A stretch of 64,000 bases of DNA from Aliirhizobium wenxiniae (GTDB taxonomy: Bacteria > Pseudomonadota > Alphaproteobacteria > Rhizobiales > Rhizobiaceae). A model generated the notes under the pieces. That model saw only the letters and a list, made by a program, of their open reading frames with translations. It was not told where the DNA came from and did not search any database. This document shows positions 1 through 9,179 of the stretch, piece by piece; positions within the stretch are counted from its first letter, which is position 1; every line of letters begins with the position of its first letter. The position numbers and the translations under genes are program-made. Where the stretch lies: contig NZ_JACHEG010000001.1 in assembly GCF_014201355.1 (NCBI RefSeq), positions 1,488,001 to 1,552,000 on the forward strand. The letters are read 5' to 3'.

Positions 1-2
1 GT

Positions 3-737
3 GTCGGCACGATCAATATTTCGGTCAAATACCAGCCGAAAGACCCGGAAATATTCAATCTCCTTGGCCTGCTCGGCCCGCATATAAGGCGAGCGGTAAC
101 CATCCACGACATGCTGGAGATCGAGCGGGACCGTAGCGCGGTTCTTCGCCAGGTGATTAACGCACTCGACCATGCGGTCTTCATCGTCGCCGACGACATG
201 TCGATCCTCTTTGCAAACGAGACTGCTGAAGCAAGATTGCGCGAACAACATGTCCTGCGCGCCCATGCCGGCAAGCTGACCTGCCTGAACGAGTATGCCT
301 GCAACGCGTTATCGACCGCTGTCTTGCTTGGTGCGCGCAATGAGATCAAGCTCGGCGCCGCCGGCATCGACGTTCCGCTTGGCTCAAGCGAACGGCCGGC
401 AGTTGCGCATGTCCTGCCTCTCCAGCGCCGCCGGGAAAGTGGCGGGTACGAGCGCAATGCAGCCGCCGCAATTTTCGTAGCCGCGGCAGGAACCGTGACA
501 CAGACCGCGCTGGAAGCCGTCGCGGCGTTATTTGCACTGACGCCGGCCGAGCGGCGCGTGGTCGGTTATGTTGCCGAAGGCCTGACACGCAACCAGATTG
601 CCGAAGCGCAGGGCGTCTCCGATGGGACGGTCAAATCCCAACTGGGCGCAGTCTACGATAAGACGGGCGCTTCAGATCAGCGCAGCCTTCAGCAACTGAT
701 ACGGGAATTGACGCCGCCAGTACAAAGAAACGTTTAG
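3..737 (+). CDS. LuxR-type transcriptional regulator, 5' end outside window
   Basis: The reading frame is open from the first bases of the window, so the gene begins upstream and only about the last 244 codons are present; an ATG at 111 is probably internal. The C-terminal 65 residues form a LuxR/GerE helix-turn-helix: LTPAERRVVGYVAEGLTRNQIA followed by VSDGTVKSQLGAVYDKTG is the usual pattern. The middle part (VFIVADDMSILFANETAE) looks like a degenerate PAS sensor domain. It is probably a DNA-binding regulator with an N-terminal sensory domain. No partner gene is visible; the next gene has its own promoter. Confidence 0.8.
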   Translation, partial: VGTINISVKYQPKDPEIFNLLGLLGPHIRRAVTIHDMLEIERDRSAVLRQVINALDHAVFIVADDMSILFANETAEARLREQHVLRAHAGKLTCLNEYACNALSTAVLLGARNEIKLGAAGIDVPLGSSERPAVAHVLPLQRRRESGGYERNAAAAIFVAAAGTVTQTALEAVAALFALTPAERRVVGYVAEGLTRNQIAEAQGVSDGTVKSQLGAVYDKTGASDQRSLQQLIRELTPPVQRNV

Positions 738-827
738 TAATGAGTTGTTCAAGTTAATGGCCGTTTTTCTGGCAGGCTCCCGGATAAAGTGGTATCACCA
801 AAATACAGCGTAAATTGAGATAATGCG

Positions 828-852
828 GGAACGTAATTTCGGTTTGTGCGTT
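828..852 (+). promoter_or_regulatory. EcfG-type promoter (GGAAC-N16-CGTT)
   Basis: GGAAC at 828-832 and CGTT at 849-852 are separated by 16 bases, matching the published EcfG general-stress consensus. It lies 44 bases before the hybrid kinase start at 896. Confidence 0.6.
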
Positions 853-895
853 ACGTAGCGCCCAGCCGCGAATAGAGTGCGGCTTCGGGGGGAAC

Positions 896-2842
896 ATGCA
901 TGCAATGATGGAAAGTCAGGACGTTTCACTGCTCGACCAGGAGCGCTATCGGCTGCTGGTGGATGCAATCTCGGACTATGCCATCTACATGCTCGATCCA
1001 TCGGGCCATGTCGTAAGCTGGAATGCCGGTGCGCAGCGTTTCAAGGGTTACGATGCTGCGGAAATCCTCGGCCACCATTTTTCCCGCTTCTACACCAACG
1101 AAGATCGCCTTGCCCGGCTGCCGGAGCAGGCGATCGACGCCGCGATAGCCCACGGTCATTTCGAAAGCGAAGGCTGGCGCATCCGCAAGGACGGCACCCG
1201 TTTCTGGGCGCATGCCATTATCGATCCGATCTGGGACCGCAACGGCCACCTCCTCGGTTTCGCCAAGGTAACGCGTGACCTGACGGAGCGAAAGAAAGCG
1301 GAAGCGGAGCTGCGGCTCAGCGACGAAAAATTCCAGCTGCTGGTGAACGGCGTCAGCGATTATGCACTTTACATGCTCGATCCGGATGGCTTCGTCACCA
1401 ACTGGAATGCCGGCGCCGCGCGCATCAAGGGATATAGCGCTGAAGAGGCGATCGGCAGGCATTTTTCCCACTTCTATACCGACGAGGACCAGAGGAAGGG
1501 TGAGCCCGAGCGTAATCTCGATATCGCCCGCCGTGTCGGCAGAGTGGAGCGGGAGGGGCTGCGCCAACGCAATGACGGCACTACTTTCTGGGCCCATGTC
1601 GTCATCGATGCCATCCGTGACGAAAGCGGAAATCTGATCGGCTTTGCCAAGATCACCCGCGACGTGACGGAAAAGGTCGAGGCGCAAAAGGCGCTGACCA
1701 AGACCCGCGAGGAACTCTTTCAGGCTCAGAAGATGGAGGCGATCGGTCAGCTTACCGGCGGCATCGCCCACGATTTCAACAACCTGCTAATGGCGATCAT
1801 GGGCAGTCTCGAAATCCTGCGCAAGCGCCTGCCCGATGATCCGGCCCTTCGCCCGCTGATCGACAATGCTATTCAGGGTGCCGAGCGCGGTGCGGCGCTG
1901 ACACAACGCATGCTTGCCTTTTCCCGCAGGCAGGAATTGAACATGCGGCCCGTCGACGTCCCGTCCCTGGTCGCCGGCATGATGGACTTTCTCGAACGCT
2001 CGCTGCGCTCATCGATGCGTATCGAAACCCGCTTCCCTCCGAACCTGCCACATGTCCTGACTGATGGCGTGCAGCTCGAAACCGCCCTGCTCAATCTCGT
2101 GGTCAATGCCCGCGATGCGATGAGCGAAAGCGGGACAGTGAGGATCAGCGCCGAACGTCACCAAATTGGCGAAGAGGGTGGAAAACTCCATAGCGGCGAC
2201 TATCTGCGTATATGCGTCAGTGATACCGGCGAAGGCATGGATCCCGATACGGTCGCGCGCGCAACGACGCCCTTCTTCACTACAAAGGGCGTCGGCAAGG
2301 GAACAGGATTGGGATTGTCGATGGTACAGGGACTGACGGAACAATCGGGCGGCATGCTCTCGATCGAAAGCGTCAGGCATGAAGGCACCACGATCTCGCT
2401 CTTCCTGCCGACGATCGATGAAGAGGATTGCCCCAAGGAAAAAGCACAAGCCTCGGGCAGCGGCGAAAAGCTCGGCGATCGCCCGCTTATCGTGCTCGCC
2501 GTCGACGACGATGCACTCGTACTGATGAACACGACCCTGATGTTGGAAGATCTCGGCCACCAGGTGATCGAGGCCTATAGCGGCCCTGAGGCGCTGTCGG
2601 CATTGAGGCAGGAAGACAATCGCATCGATCTCGTCATCACCGACCATTCCATGCCGAAAATGACGGGTGCACAACTCGCCGCAGAGATCGCCACCGAATG
2701 GCCGGGCCTGCCGGTCGTGCTCGCCACCGGTTATGCAGAACTGCCGGACGGCAGCGGCAGCCACCTGCCCCGACTGCCAAAACCTTTCTCGCAACAGCAG
2801 TTGAGCGAGATGATCGGCACCGTGACCGGAACCGGTGCCTGA
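896..2842 (+). CDS. Tandem-PAS hybrid histidine kinase with C-terminal receiver
   Basis: The 648-residue protein carries two closely related PAS domains (about 15-132 and 142-262), both with the SDYAxYMLDP...WNAGAxRxKGY pattern, which suggests an internal duplication. A HisKA domain follows with the phospho-accepting His292 in GGIAHDFNN, then an HATPase domain (N-box LNLVVNARDAM, G-box GKGTGLGLSMV), and finally a receiver domain with acidic DDD and Asp583 in ITDHSMP. There is no transmembrane segment, so it is a cytoplasmic sensor. A run of G at 887-892 precedes the ATG at 896; in-frame ATGs at 905 and 908 are alternatives. An EcfG-type promoter upstream suggests stress induction. The receiver has no output domain, so phosphate is probably relayed or drained. 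Confidence 0.9.
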   Translation: MHAMMESQDVSLLDQERYRLLVDAISDYAIYMLDPSGHVVSWNAGAQRFKGYDAAEILGHHFSRFYTNEDRLARLPEQAIDAAIAHGHFESEGWRIRKDGTRFWAHAIIDPIWDRNGHLLGFAKVTRDLTERKKAEAELRLSDEKFQLLVNGVSDYALYMLDPDGFVTNWNAGAARIKGYSAEEAIGRHFSHFYTDEDQRKGEPERNLDIARRVGRVEREGLRQRNDGTTFWAHVVIDAIRDESGNLIGFAKITRDVTEKVEAQKALTKTREELFQAQKMEAIGQLTGGIAHDFNNLLMAIMGSLEILRKRLPDDPALRPLIDNAIQGAERGAALTQRMLAFSRRQELNMRPVDVPSLVAGMMDFLERSLRSSMRIETRFPPNLPHVLTDGVQLETALLNLVVNARDAMSESGTVRISAERHQIGEEGGKLHSGDYLRICVSDTGEGMDPDTVARATTPFFTTKGVGKGTGLGLSMVQGLTEQSGGMLSIESVRHEGTTISLFLPTIDEEDCPKEKAQASGSGEKLGDRPLIVLAVDDDALVLMNTTLMLEDLGHQVIEAYSGPEALSALRQEDNRIDLVITDHSMPKMTGAQLAAEIATEWPGLPVVLATGYAELPDGSGSHLPRLPKPFSQQQLSEMIGTVTGTGA

Positions 2843-2908
2843 TAGGCAGGCGCTGAACCATTCTCCACGCCATGCGTTGTCCCCCGTTCCAACACGGGAG
2901 GCATCCAC

Positions 2909-3202
2909 ATGGTCTTCAAGCACCAGCAATTCTACGAGGCAGCGCCGGAAATCGAAGTCGAATTTCCCGGCCGGGCAACACTGGAAGCAACCGTTTCCGA
3001 CGCACTTGCCTCGTCCGGCGGCATCGATGCAAGCGATGTCACAGTAACGGCAAGCGGCACGACCATCACGCTTTCAGGCTCCGTTCTCAGACAGGAAGAG
3101 CTTGTCCGCGCGGACGAAATCGCTCGTAGTATCGAGGGTGTCACCGAGGTCAGGAATGACATCGCAGTGACCGGCCTCGATCAGGTTCAGCGCGGTATCT
3201 GA
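2909..3202 (+). CDS. BON-domain protein
   Basis: This 97-residue protein has one BON domain at about 22-90 (VTASGTTITLSGSVLRQEEL followed by the conserved GVTEVRNDIAV end). BON domains are found in OsmY-like proteins and are thought to bind membranes or ligands. No signal peptide is evident, so it is likely cytoplasmic. A good ribosome site (GGGAGG, 2896-2901) precedes the ATG. It lies 66 bases after the hybrid kinase and could be cotranscribed from the stress promoter at 828, which would suit an OsmY-like stress role. Confidence 0.75.
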   Translation: MVFKHQQFYEAAPEIEVEFPGRATLEATVSDALASSGGIDASDVTVTASGTTITLSGSVLRQEELVRADEIARSIEGVTEVRNDIAVTGLDQVQRGI

Positions 3203-3215
3203 TATCGCCAACAGG

Positions 3216-3266
3216 CCCTCTCGACACTCCGCATCGATCTGATCGAGAGGGACTGTAACGCTTTTT
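3216..3266 (+). terminator. Candidate Rho-independent terminator after BON gene
   Basis: A 9-bp perfect stem (3216-3224 with 3243-3251) has a rather large 18-nt loop and a CTTTTTCT tract shortly after (3261-3268). Confidence 0.45.
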
Positions 3267-3362
3267 CTAAGATCGCCCGGATTTTTGGAACACGCATTGC
3301 CGCCAGCCGCGTAACGGCTGTGTAAGACTCATGACGATTTCAGCAAAAACCTAAGAATTGTC

Positions 3363-4241
3363 ATGACTTATCAAAATTCAAGAAACCTCGCTTCGGTCGA
3401 GGAAATCAGCACGCAACTGGATGATCCGAACGTTGTCATCCTTGATTGCACCTCAACAGTCATCCCGACGGATGGAGGTGGCGGCTTTGCGGTCGCCGAT
3501 GGCCGCGAGGCGTTTGAAGCGGGCCATATCCCCGGCGCACAATTCGTCAATCTGCAGCGCGACCTTTCCACGCCCTCCGACCACCTGCTTTTCACCCTCC
3601 CCTCGGCCGAACAATTCGGCAATGCCCTGAACAGGCTCGGGGTTGGAGCAGAAAGCCGCGTCATCCTTTACTCCACCGGACAGCCCGGCTGGGCGGCCAG
3701 GGTCTGGCTGATGCTTCGTGCCTTCGGTTTCGAAAACGCTGCCGTGCTGAATGGTGGCTGGAAGGCATGGACCAATGCCGGCCTGCCGGTTGAAACCGGG
3801 GCGGCAAAGCCCCGTTCCGCGGCTTCAAAGCCATTCGGCTGGACCTATCGACCCGGTTTCTTCGTCGCAAGCGACGAGGTGGTCGCCCGCGCGGAAGGCG
3901 ATGCCCTGGTCAACGCCCTCGGGCCCGATTCCTTCCGCGGCGAGGCACCGATCGCCTATGGCAGACCGGGGCGCATTCCCGGCAGCGTCAATGTTCCGAC
4001 ATCCTCTCTCGTTGATCCCGAAACCGGCCTCTATCTCTCCCAACAGCAGATCGAGAAGATTTTTGCCGATGCGGGTGTGAGACCTGACGCGCAACTGATC
4101 GCCTATTGCGGCGCGGGCGTCGCCGCCAGCAACGTCGTTTTTGCCCGCACGCTGAGCGGCGCAGACGCACGCTCCGTTGTCTACGACGGCTCACTGCTGG
4201 ACTGGTCCTCGGACCCTGATCGCCCGCTTGTTACCGGCTGA
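3363..4241 (+). CDS. Sulfurtransferase (rhodanese / 3-mercaptopyruvate type)
   Basis: Two rhodanese domains fill the 292 residues. The N-terminal one (about 10-145) lacks a catalytic cysteine, with STGQPGWAARVW at the loop position. The C-terminal one has the active-site loop YCGAGVAAS with Cys249. A CG start to the loop is closer to 3-mercaptopyruvate sulfurtransferases (CGxGV) than to thiosulfate sulfurtransferases (CRxGV). The length is normal for the family. The MetQ-like binding-protein gene starts 33 bases downstream, so the two are probably one sulfur-related transcription unit. Confidence 0.88.
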   Translation: MTYQNSRNLASVEEISTQLDDPNVVILDCTSTVIPTDGGGGFAVADGREAFEAGHIPGAQFVNLQRDLSTPSDHLLFTLPSAEQFGNALNRLGVGAESRVILYSTGQPGWAARVWLMLRAFGFENAAVLNGGWKAWTNAGLPVETGAAKPRSAASKPFGWTYRPGFFVASDEVVARAEGDALVNALGPDSFRGEAPIAYGRPGRIPGSVNVPTSSLVDPETGLYLSQQQIEKIFADAGVRPDAQLIAYCGAGVAASNVVFARTLSGADARSVVYDGSLLDWSSDPDRPLVTG

Positions 4242-4273
4242 ACGACATTTCAAAACCAGGAAAGAATTTGATC

Positions 4274-5095
4274 ATGAAACTTGCTTTCGGACGCCGTAGC
4301 GCGATCCTGTCCGTGCTCGGGCTGACCTTGCTCGCCGGTATTTCTCCACCCACATCTGCCCGCGCTGAAGACTTCGCCCCGATCAGGATTGGCATCAATG
4401 CCGGCCTTTCCGCCGATGCCGTCAATCAGGCAGCCAAAGAGGCCGCCGAAAAAGGCTTGAAGGTTGAGGTCGTCGAGTTCACCGACTGGGTCGTTCCCAA
4501 CGAGGCGCTGAAATCGAAGGAGATCGACGTCAACTACTTCCAGCACCAGCCGTTTCTCGACCAGAACGCCAAGAAGGCCGGTTACGATTTCGTCTCGGTC
4601 GGTGTCGGCACGCTGACCAAGCTTGGCCTATACTCCAAGAAATACAAGTCGATCGAGGAGCTGCCGGAGGGCGCGAAAGTGGCGATCTCCGACGATCCGG
4701 TCAACGGCGGCCGGGCGCTGGAACTGCTGCAGTCCATCGGCCTGATCAAGCTCAGGGACGGTCTGACATCTGCCGCCATTCCGGCCGATATCGTCGAGAA
4801 CCCGAAGAAGCTGGACATCATCGAACTGCCGAACCAGCAGATCCCACGTGCGCTCGATGATGTCGATCTCGGCCAAGGATATCCGTCCGGCATGGGGTTG
4901 TTCGGCGTTGATCCGAATTCGGCTCTCGTCTTCGACGGCGTGCAAACCCGCTACGCCCTGCGTTTCTTCGTTCGAAGGGAAGATGAGGCCAACAAAAGCG
5001 TTCGGGAATTCGTCAGGACATACCAGAATTCGCCTGAGGTCCGCGCCATCCTCAAGAAGCATTTTGGCGATCTGACCGTCCCTGCCTGGGACTGA
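4274..5095 (+). CDS. MetQ/NlpA-family substrate-binding protein
   Basis: The protein matches the MetQ (NlpA) family of D-methionine ABC binding proteins, with the hallmark VEFTDWVVPNEAL, DVNYFQHQPFLDQN and NQQIPRALDDVDLG stretches. I choose the ATG at 4274 because AGGAAAG at 4258-4264 is correctly spaced; an upstream TTG at 4268 is less likely. Residues 1-31 look like a Sec signal peptide ending ARA-ED, and there is no lipobox cysteine, so it appears to be a soluble periplasmic protein rather than a lipoprotein. No metN or metI lies nearby, so it is an orphan. Its position behind a sulfurtransferase suggests a sulfur compound as ligand. Confidence 0.85.
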   Translation: MKLAFGRRSAILSVLGLTLLAGISPPTSARAEDFAPIRIGINAGLSADAVNQAAKEAAEKGLKVEVVEFTDWVVPNEALKSKEIDVNYFQHQPFLDQNAKKAGYDFVSVGVGTLTKLGLYSKKYKSIEELPEGAKVAISDDPVNGGRALELLQSIGLIKLRDGLTSAAIPADIVENPKKLDIIELPNQQIPRALDDVDLGQGYPSGMGLFGVDPNSALVFDGVQTRYALRFFVRREDEANKSVREFVRTYQNSPEVRAILKKHFGDLTVPAWD

Positions 5096-5110
5096 TCCAA
5101 GCCCAACAAA

Positions 5111-5141
5111 AAAGGGTGCGACGAAAACCGCCGCACCCTTT
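5111..5141 (-). terminator. Rho-independent terminator
   Basis: A perfect 10-bp stem (5111-5120 with 5132-5141) with an 11-nt loop is followed on the minus strand by a T-rich run. It ends the leftward FabMG-like gene and may also stop transcription from the metQ-like gene. Confidence 0.75.
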
Positions 5142-5193
5142 GATGCAATATCGAAATCCAACAGCCCCGCTTTCAGGCAGGACAGAAAATGCC

Positions 5194-6534
5194 TCAGGCA
5201 GCAGCTTCCGCAGCAGCCTCGGCATGCGACGCATTCAGGCGGCGGGCGACGATGTCGTGGTTGAGCCACTGGACCGGGCCGGTCGGCTCGGAGGATTCGG
5301 CGAAGATGAGCTTGCCGGTGGCTTCCACAACGAAGACGCTCAGGAGATCGCTGATCAGAGCCTTGCCATCGCGGTGCATCTGGGAAATCTCGTTCGACGT
5401 CGAGATGGTGAGGTCAGCCTGTTCCTGGCTGTTGGCCATAGGCCATGCCGAGAAATCATAGAACGGACGCATCACGGCGCTGCCCTGCATGTCGGTGATC
5501 TTCTGCAGGACGTCCTTCATCGAGAACTCGTCCTTCAGAAGCTTCTCGCAGGCCTGCCACTGGCTCTCAGCCCAGGCGCCACCATTTTCCTTCTTCAGCG
5601 CCAGAAGCAACGGGATCAGCGGAAGCTCGATACCGGTAAAGACGTCGGAAGAATTGGTGCGGATTTCAGGACAATTGTAGACGCTTGCCTTGATGCCTGC
5701 GCCCCAGGCTTTTTCCGCGATGCCTTCGAGACGCATCTTGGCATAGCCCTGGGTGTAGTTCGTGTAGGTCTGCCAGCGGTAATCGCCGTCGATCAGCACT
5801 GCAGTGCCATGGTAACCGTAGGCCGTGTAACGAACCTGATTGCCGGCAGCTTCGACGCGCGCACGGATTGCAGCACTTGCATCGATCAGATGCTGGAAGG
5901 TGATGGCGGAAACTTCGTCGAAATTCTGCAGTATGAGCTTGCCCAGATCGCTTTCGATCAGCGCCTGCGAGGACATGTGACGAGCAGCCGTACCCTTGTA
6001 GATGCGGTTGGCGATGACGAGGAAAACCTTGGCCTTGGGAATACCGCCGGCCATCGTGTGGGCGAAGAAGACGTTGCGGCCTTCGCCGATCATGCCGTCG
6101 AGAACGGCCATGACTTCGGCAACGGCATTCTTGAACCGCGCGGTGCCTGCTTCCCGGCACTTCTGGATATAATCCCAGTCGAGCTTCTCGGTCTGCCAGT
6201 TTTCCAGCGTCAGCTTGGTCAAGAGTTCGGTCGGCGTCGGGCCACCTTCCGGCGCATCGAGGTCGAAGCCGGCCATGACCGGGATGTTGATGATCTTGCC
6301 GCCCAGACGCGCTTCGGCTTCCGCAAGCTCTTCGGCATTGAGCGGGCGAAGCGCGTTGTTCTCGTCGCGCCGTCCGACCGTCACGCCGACGATCTTCATG
6401 CCGGCCCGCTTTGCTTCATCGAGAAGGCCGGTTGCATATCCGCGACCGAACAATTCGCCGAAGAGAACGAAAACGTCGCCTTTACGGAAGACGGTGTTTT
6501 CGGCGAGGCGGTTTACTGCGACTGGGTTTTTCAT
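5194..6534 (-). CDS. Conserved protein, FabMG-like (possible enoyl-ACP reductase family)
   Basis: The 446-residue protein is acidic, has no signal peptide or membrane segment and begins with a nucleotide-binding-like region (DVFVLFGELFGRGYATGLLDEAKRAGMKIVGVTVGRR). I recall near-identical rhizobial proteins being named enoyl-ACP reductase FabMG family; I cannot confirm the catalytic role from sequence alone, and no Ser-Tyr-Lys SDR triad pattern is obvious. It stands alone between a convergent metQ-like gene and a same-strand glucose dehydrogenase, and is followed by a strong terminator. The start gives an immediate MKNPVAVNRL N-terminus with a weak AAGAG ribosome site. Confidence 0.5.
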   Translation of the reverse strand: MKNPVAVNRLAENTVFRKGDVFVLFGELFGRGYATGLLDEAKRAGMKIVGVTVGRRDENNALRPLNAEELAEAEARLGGKIINIPVMAGFDLDAPEGGPTPTELLTKLTLENWQTEKLDWDYIQKCREAGTARFKNAVAEVMAVLDGMIGEGRNVFFAHTMAGGIPKAKVFLVIANRIYKGTAARHMSSQALIESDLGKLILQNFDEVSAITFQHLIDASAAIRARVEAAGNQVRYTAYGYHGTAVLIDGDYRWQTYTNYTQGYAKMRLEGIAEKAWGAGIKASVYNCPEIRTNSSDVFTGIELPLIPLLLALKKENGGAWAESQWQACEKLLKDEFSMKDVLQKITDMQGSAVMRPFYDFSAWPMANSQEQADLTISTSNEISQMHRDGKALISDLLSVFVVEATGKLIFAESSEPTGPVQWLNHDIVARRLNASHAEAAAEAAA

Positions 6535-6688
6535 GCTGTCAGCTCTTTAGTCAATTTGGTCGTCGAGTCGTCACTCGGACAGGGTGTCGACAGTCTCATG
6601 ACCGGAATGGCACGGAATAGGAAGTCATATTAAGTGACTGTACATTTCAAAGCGTGAACAGGCTTGAATAAATTGATCGCGCAAGGCG

Positions 6689-6716
6689 ACGGCTGCTGCG
6701 AATTCGCAGCAGCCGT
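6689..6716 (-). terminator. 28-bp perfect palindrome downstream of gcd
   Basis: Positions 6689-6702 are the exact reverse complement of 6703-6716. It lies 6 bases after the stop of the glucose dehydrogenase gene and is most likely its terminator or a 3'-stabilising hairpin. The T-tract is weak. Confidence 0.6.
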
Positions 6717-6722
6717 TTCCGC

Positions 6723-9065
6723 TTATCTCGGCAGTGCGTAGGCGATCACATAATCGCCCGGCTTGGTGCCGACCGACCCATGCCCGCCGGCAACGATGAC
6801 GACGAACTGGCGACCGTCTTCCACCGCATAGCTCATCGGCGTCGCCTGTCCTCCCGCCGGCAACCGGGCTTCCCACAGCTGGCGGCCATCGGTCAGGTTA
6901 TAGGCCCTCAGGTAATCATCCACAGCGGCACCGAGGAAGGCGACGCCGCCCTTGGTGATCATCGGCCCGCCGATACCAGGCACGCCCACCTTGAACGGCA
7001 GCGGCAACGGCGTCATGTCCATCACGGTACCATTGCGGTGCTTGTAGGCGATCTTGCCGGTCCTCAGATCGGCGCCCGAGACATACCCCCATGGCGGTGC
7101 CTGACAGGGAATCTTCAGCGGTCCGAGGAACGGCCCCATGAACACACCATAGGGCGCGCCGTCATTGCGGTTCAGCCCCTGCTCGGAGCCTTTCTCGTCC
7201 TGCCCCTTCGGCGGAATGTCGGCACGCGGCACCAACTTCGAGGTGAATGCGAGATAGGTCGGCATGCCGAACATCACCATCCGCTCGGGATCGACCGCGA
7301 CCGAACCCCAGTTGAACGTGCCGAAATTGCCCGGATAGACGATCGTGCCGTTCAGTGACGGCGGCGTGTACTGGCCCTCGTAATTCATCTGTTTCAGCCA
7401 AATCCGGCATACCATCTGATCGAACATGGTAACGCCCCACATGTCCCGGCCTTCCAGCGTGCGCGGCCGGAAGTTGAGCGCCGAGATCGGCTGTGTCGGC
7501 GAGGAATGATCTTCAGGGATCGTGCCGCCCGGTGCCGGCTGTTCGGTGACGGGAATGATCGGCTCGCCGCTGCGCCGGTCGAGCACATATATATCGCCCT
7601 GCTTGGTCGGCCCGACCAATGCCGGCACCACCGTATTGTCCGGCTTGGTGATGTTGATAAGCACCGGCTGCGCCGGCACGTCCATATCCCACAGATCGTG
7701 ATTCACGGTCTGCCGCACCCACTTGTCCGCACCAGTATTGATGTCGAGCGCCACGATTGACGACGAATATTTCTCGACATTTTCCGACCGACCCATCCCG
7801 AGCTGGTCCGGCACCTGGTTGCCGAGCGGTATATAGACGAGGCCGAGTTCTTCATCGACGGAGAAGACCGACCAGCTGTTGGGCGAATTGGTCGTATAGG
7901 TCTGGCCTTCCGGCAGCGGCTGGGTCTGGCCCGGATTGCCCGAATCCCAGTTCCAGATCAGCTGCCCGGAATTGACGTCGAAGGCGCGGATAACGCCGGA
8001 TTGTTCCTCGGTCGAATAATTGTCGTTGACCGCCCCGCCGATGATGATCTTGTTGCCGACGATCGCCGGCGGCGATGTCGAATAATAATAACCGGCCGGA
8101 TTGTATTTCATGCCCTTTTCGAGATGCAGCGTGCCACCCTCCGCAAAGGAGGTGCAGACCTCGCCGTTCTTCGCATCGAGCGCGATCAGCCTTGCATCCG
8201 CAGTCGGCAGGTAGACGCGCTCGGCGCAGGATGCTCCGGCGGCGGCCGCCTGATCCCTGTAATAGCTGACACCGCGGCAGGTCTGATGCTGCCGGTTCGG
8301 GTTCATCCCGGAATTGGCGTCATATCTCCAGATCTGCTTGCCGGTCGCGGCATCGAGCGCGATCGCCAGATTGTGCGGCGTGCAGAGATAAAGGGTGTTG
8401 CCGACTTTCAGCGGCGTCACCTGATACGTCGTCTCGCCGATATCGTCCGGCCGCTTCACATCGCCCGTCTGGTAACGCCAGACCTCCTGCAGTGAGCCGA
8501 CATTGTCGACATTGATCTGATCGAGCGGCGAATAACGCTGACCATAGGGCGTGCGGCCATACTGGTGCCATTCGCCATCCGGCACATTGCCGCCGAGCGT
8601 CGGCGCGGCGGCGACCTTTTCCTCCGGAAGATCGCCGCTCTGGTCGAGCGGATCGAAGAACATCGAGACGACGGCGATCAAAACCGCGAGCGCCACCGCA
8701 ACAGCGAGCGGCCGGGAAGTTGCACCGTAACGCGCGCCCGTCGGACTGACGAACCCGAGCGGACGGCGGATCCACGGCGTCAACAGCCACATGCCAAGCA
8801 AAATGATCACGCCGCCGCGCGGGCCGAGCTGCCACCAGTCGAAGCCGACTTCCCATATTGCCCAGATGAGCGAGGCGACGACGATCACCGCATAGACATG
8901 CAGCGCCAGAAGCTTGCGGGCGAAAAGAAGCGCCGCGACGATGAGAAAACCAAGTCCGCAGAGAAGATAATAGGCGCTTCCGCCGAGCGAAAGCAGGTAG
9001 GCCCCGCCGCCTGCAAGCGCGATCCCCATCAGCGCGATGATGATTGCCGTGATCCGAATAGCCAT
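6723..9065 (-). CDS. gcd: Membrane-bound PQQ-dependent glucose dehydrogenase
   Basis: The enzyme oxidises glucose to gluconolactone in the periplasm and passes electrons to ubiquinone. The first 140 residues hold about five hydrophobic membrane segments, followed by the large eight-bladed PQQ propeller (DGEWHQYGRTPYGQRYSPLDQI, the repeated W-motif blades and PWGYVSGADLRTGK). The size, about 780 residues, is normal for membrane GDH. An ATG at 9080 is possible, but the ATG at 9065 has a GAGGG ribosome site five bases upstream and gives the usual MAIRITAIIIALMG start. No PQQ biosynthesis genes are in the window. Quinate/shikimate dehydrogenases are a related alternative. Confidence 0.88.
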   Translation of the reverse strand: MAIRITAIIIALMGIALAGGGAYLLSLGGSAYYLLCGLGFLIVAALLFARKLLALHVYAVIVVASLIWAIWEVGFDWWQLGPRGGVIILLGMWLLTPWIRRPLGFVSPTGARYGATSRPLAVAVALAVLIAVVSMFFDPLDQSGDLPEEKVAAAPTLGGNVPDGEWHQYGRTPYGQRYSPLDQINVDNVGSLQEVWRYQTGDVKRPDDIGETTYQVTPLKVGNTLYLCTPHNLAIALDAATGKQIWRYDANSGMNPNRQHQTCRGVSYYRDQAAAAGASCAERVYLPTADARLIALDAKNGEVCTSFAEGGTLHLEKGMKYNPAGYYYSTSPPAIVGNKIIIGGAVNDNYSTEEQSGVIRAFDVNSGQLIWNWDSGNPGQTQPLPEGQTYTTNSPNSWSVFSVDEELGLVYIPLGNQVPDQLGMGRSENVEKYSSSIVALDINTGADKWVRQTVNHDLWDMDVPAQPVLINITKPDNTVVPALVGPTKQGDIYVLDRRSGEPIIPVTEQPAPGGTIPEDHSSPTQPISALNFRPRTLEGRDMWGVTMFDQMVCRIWLKQMNYEGQYTPPSLNGTIVYPGNFGTFNWGSVAVDPERMVMFGMPTYLAFTSKLVPRADIPPKGQDEKGSEQGLNRNDGAPYGVFMGPFLGPLKIPCQAPPWGYVSGADLRTGKIAYKHRNGTVMDMTPLPLPFKVGVPGIGGPMITKGGVAFLGAAVDDYLRAYNLTDGRQLWEARLPAGGQATPMSYAVEDGRQFVVIVAGGHGSVGTKPGDYVIAYALPR

Positions 9066-9179
9066 GAGCACCCTCGTCATGTCTCGATAAAGCGGCAGAA
9101 GGCCTTCTGTCCGCCCGCGCCCTGGACCTGACCCTCCGGTGAATATCCGAACCGGTCCCGCGCAAAAGGTAAATTAGGA

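Noticed and set aside
3287..3313. GGAAC upstream of the sulfurtransferase gene as an EcfG-type promoter
   Set aside because: No GTT follows at 16-17 bases (GCGT or CGTA is found instead).
5116..6633. 505-codon open frame on the plus strand opposite the FabMG-like gene
   Set aside because: It is a mirror of the real minus-strand gene: no ribosome site, composition follows the other strand's codons, and the terminator at 5111 fits the minus-strand gene. Similar long mirror frames at 926-1771, 26040-27227 and 47938-49611 were dropped for the same reason.
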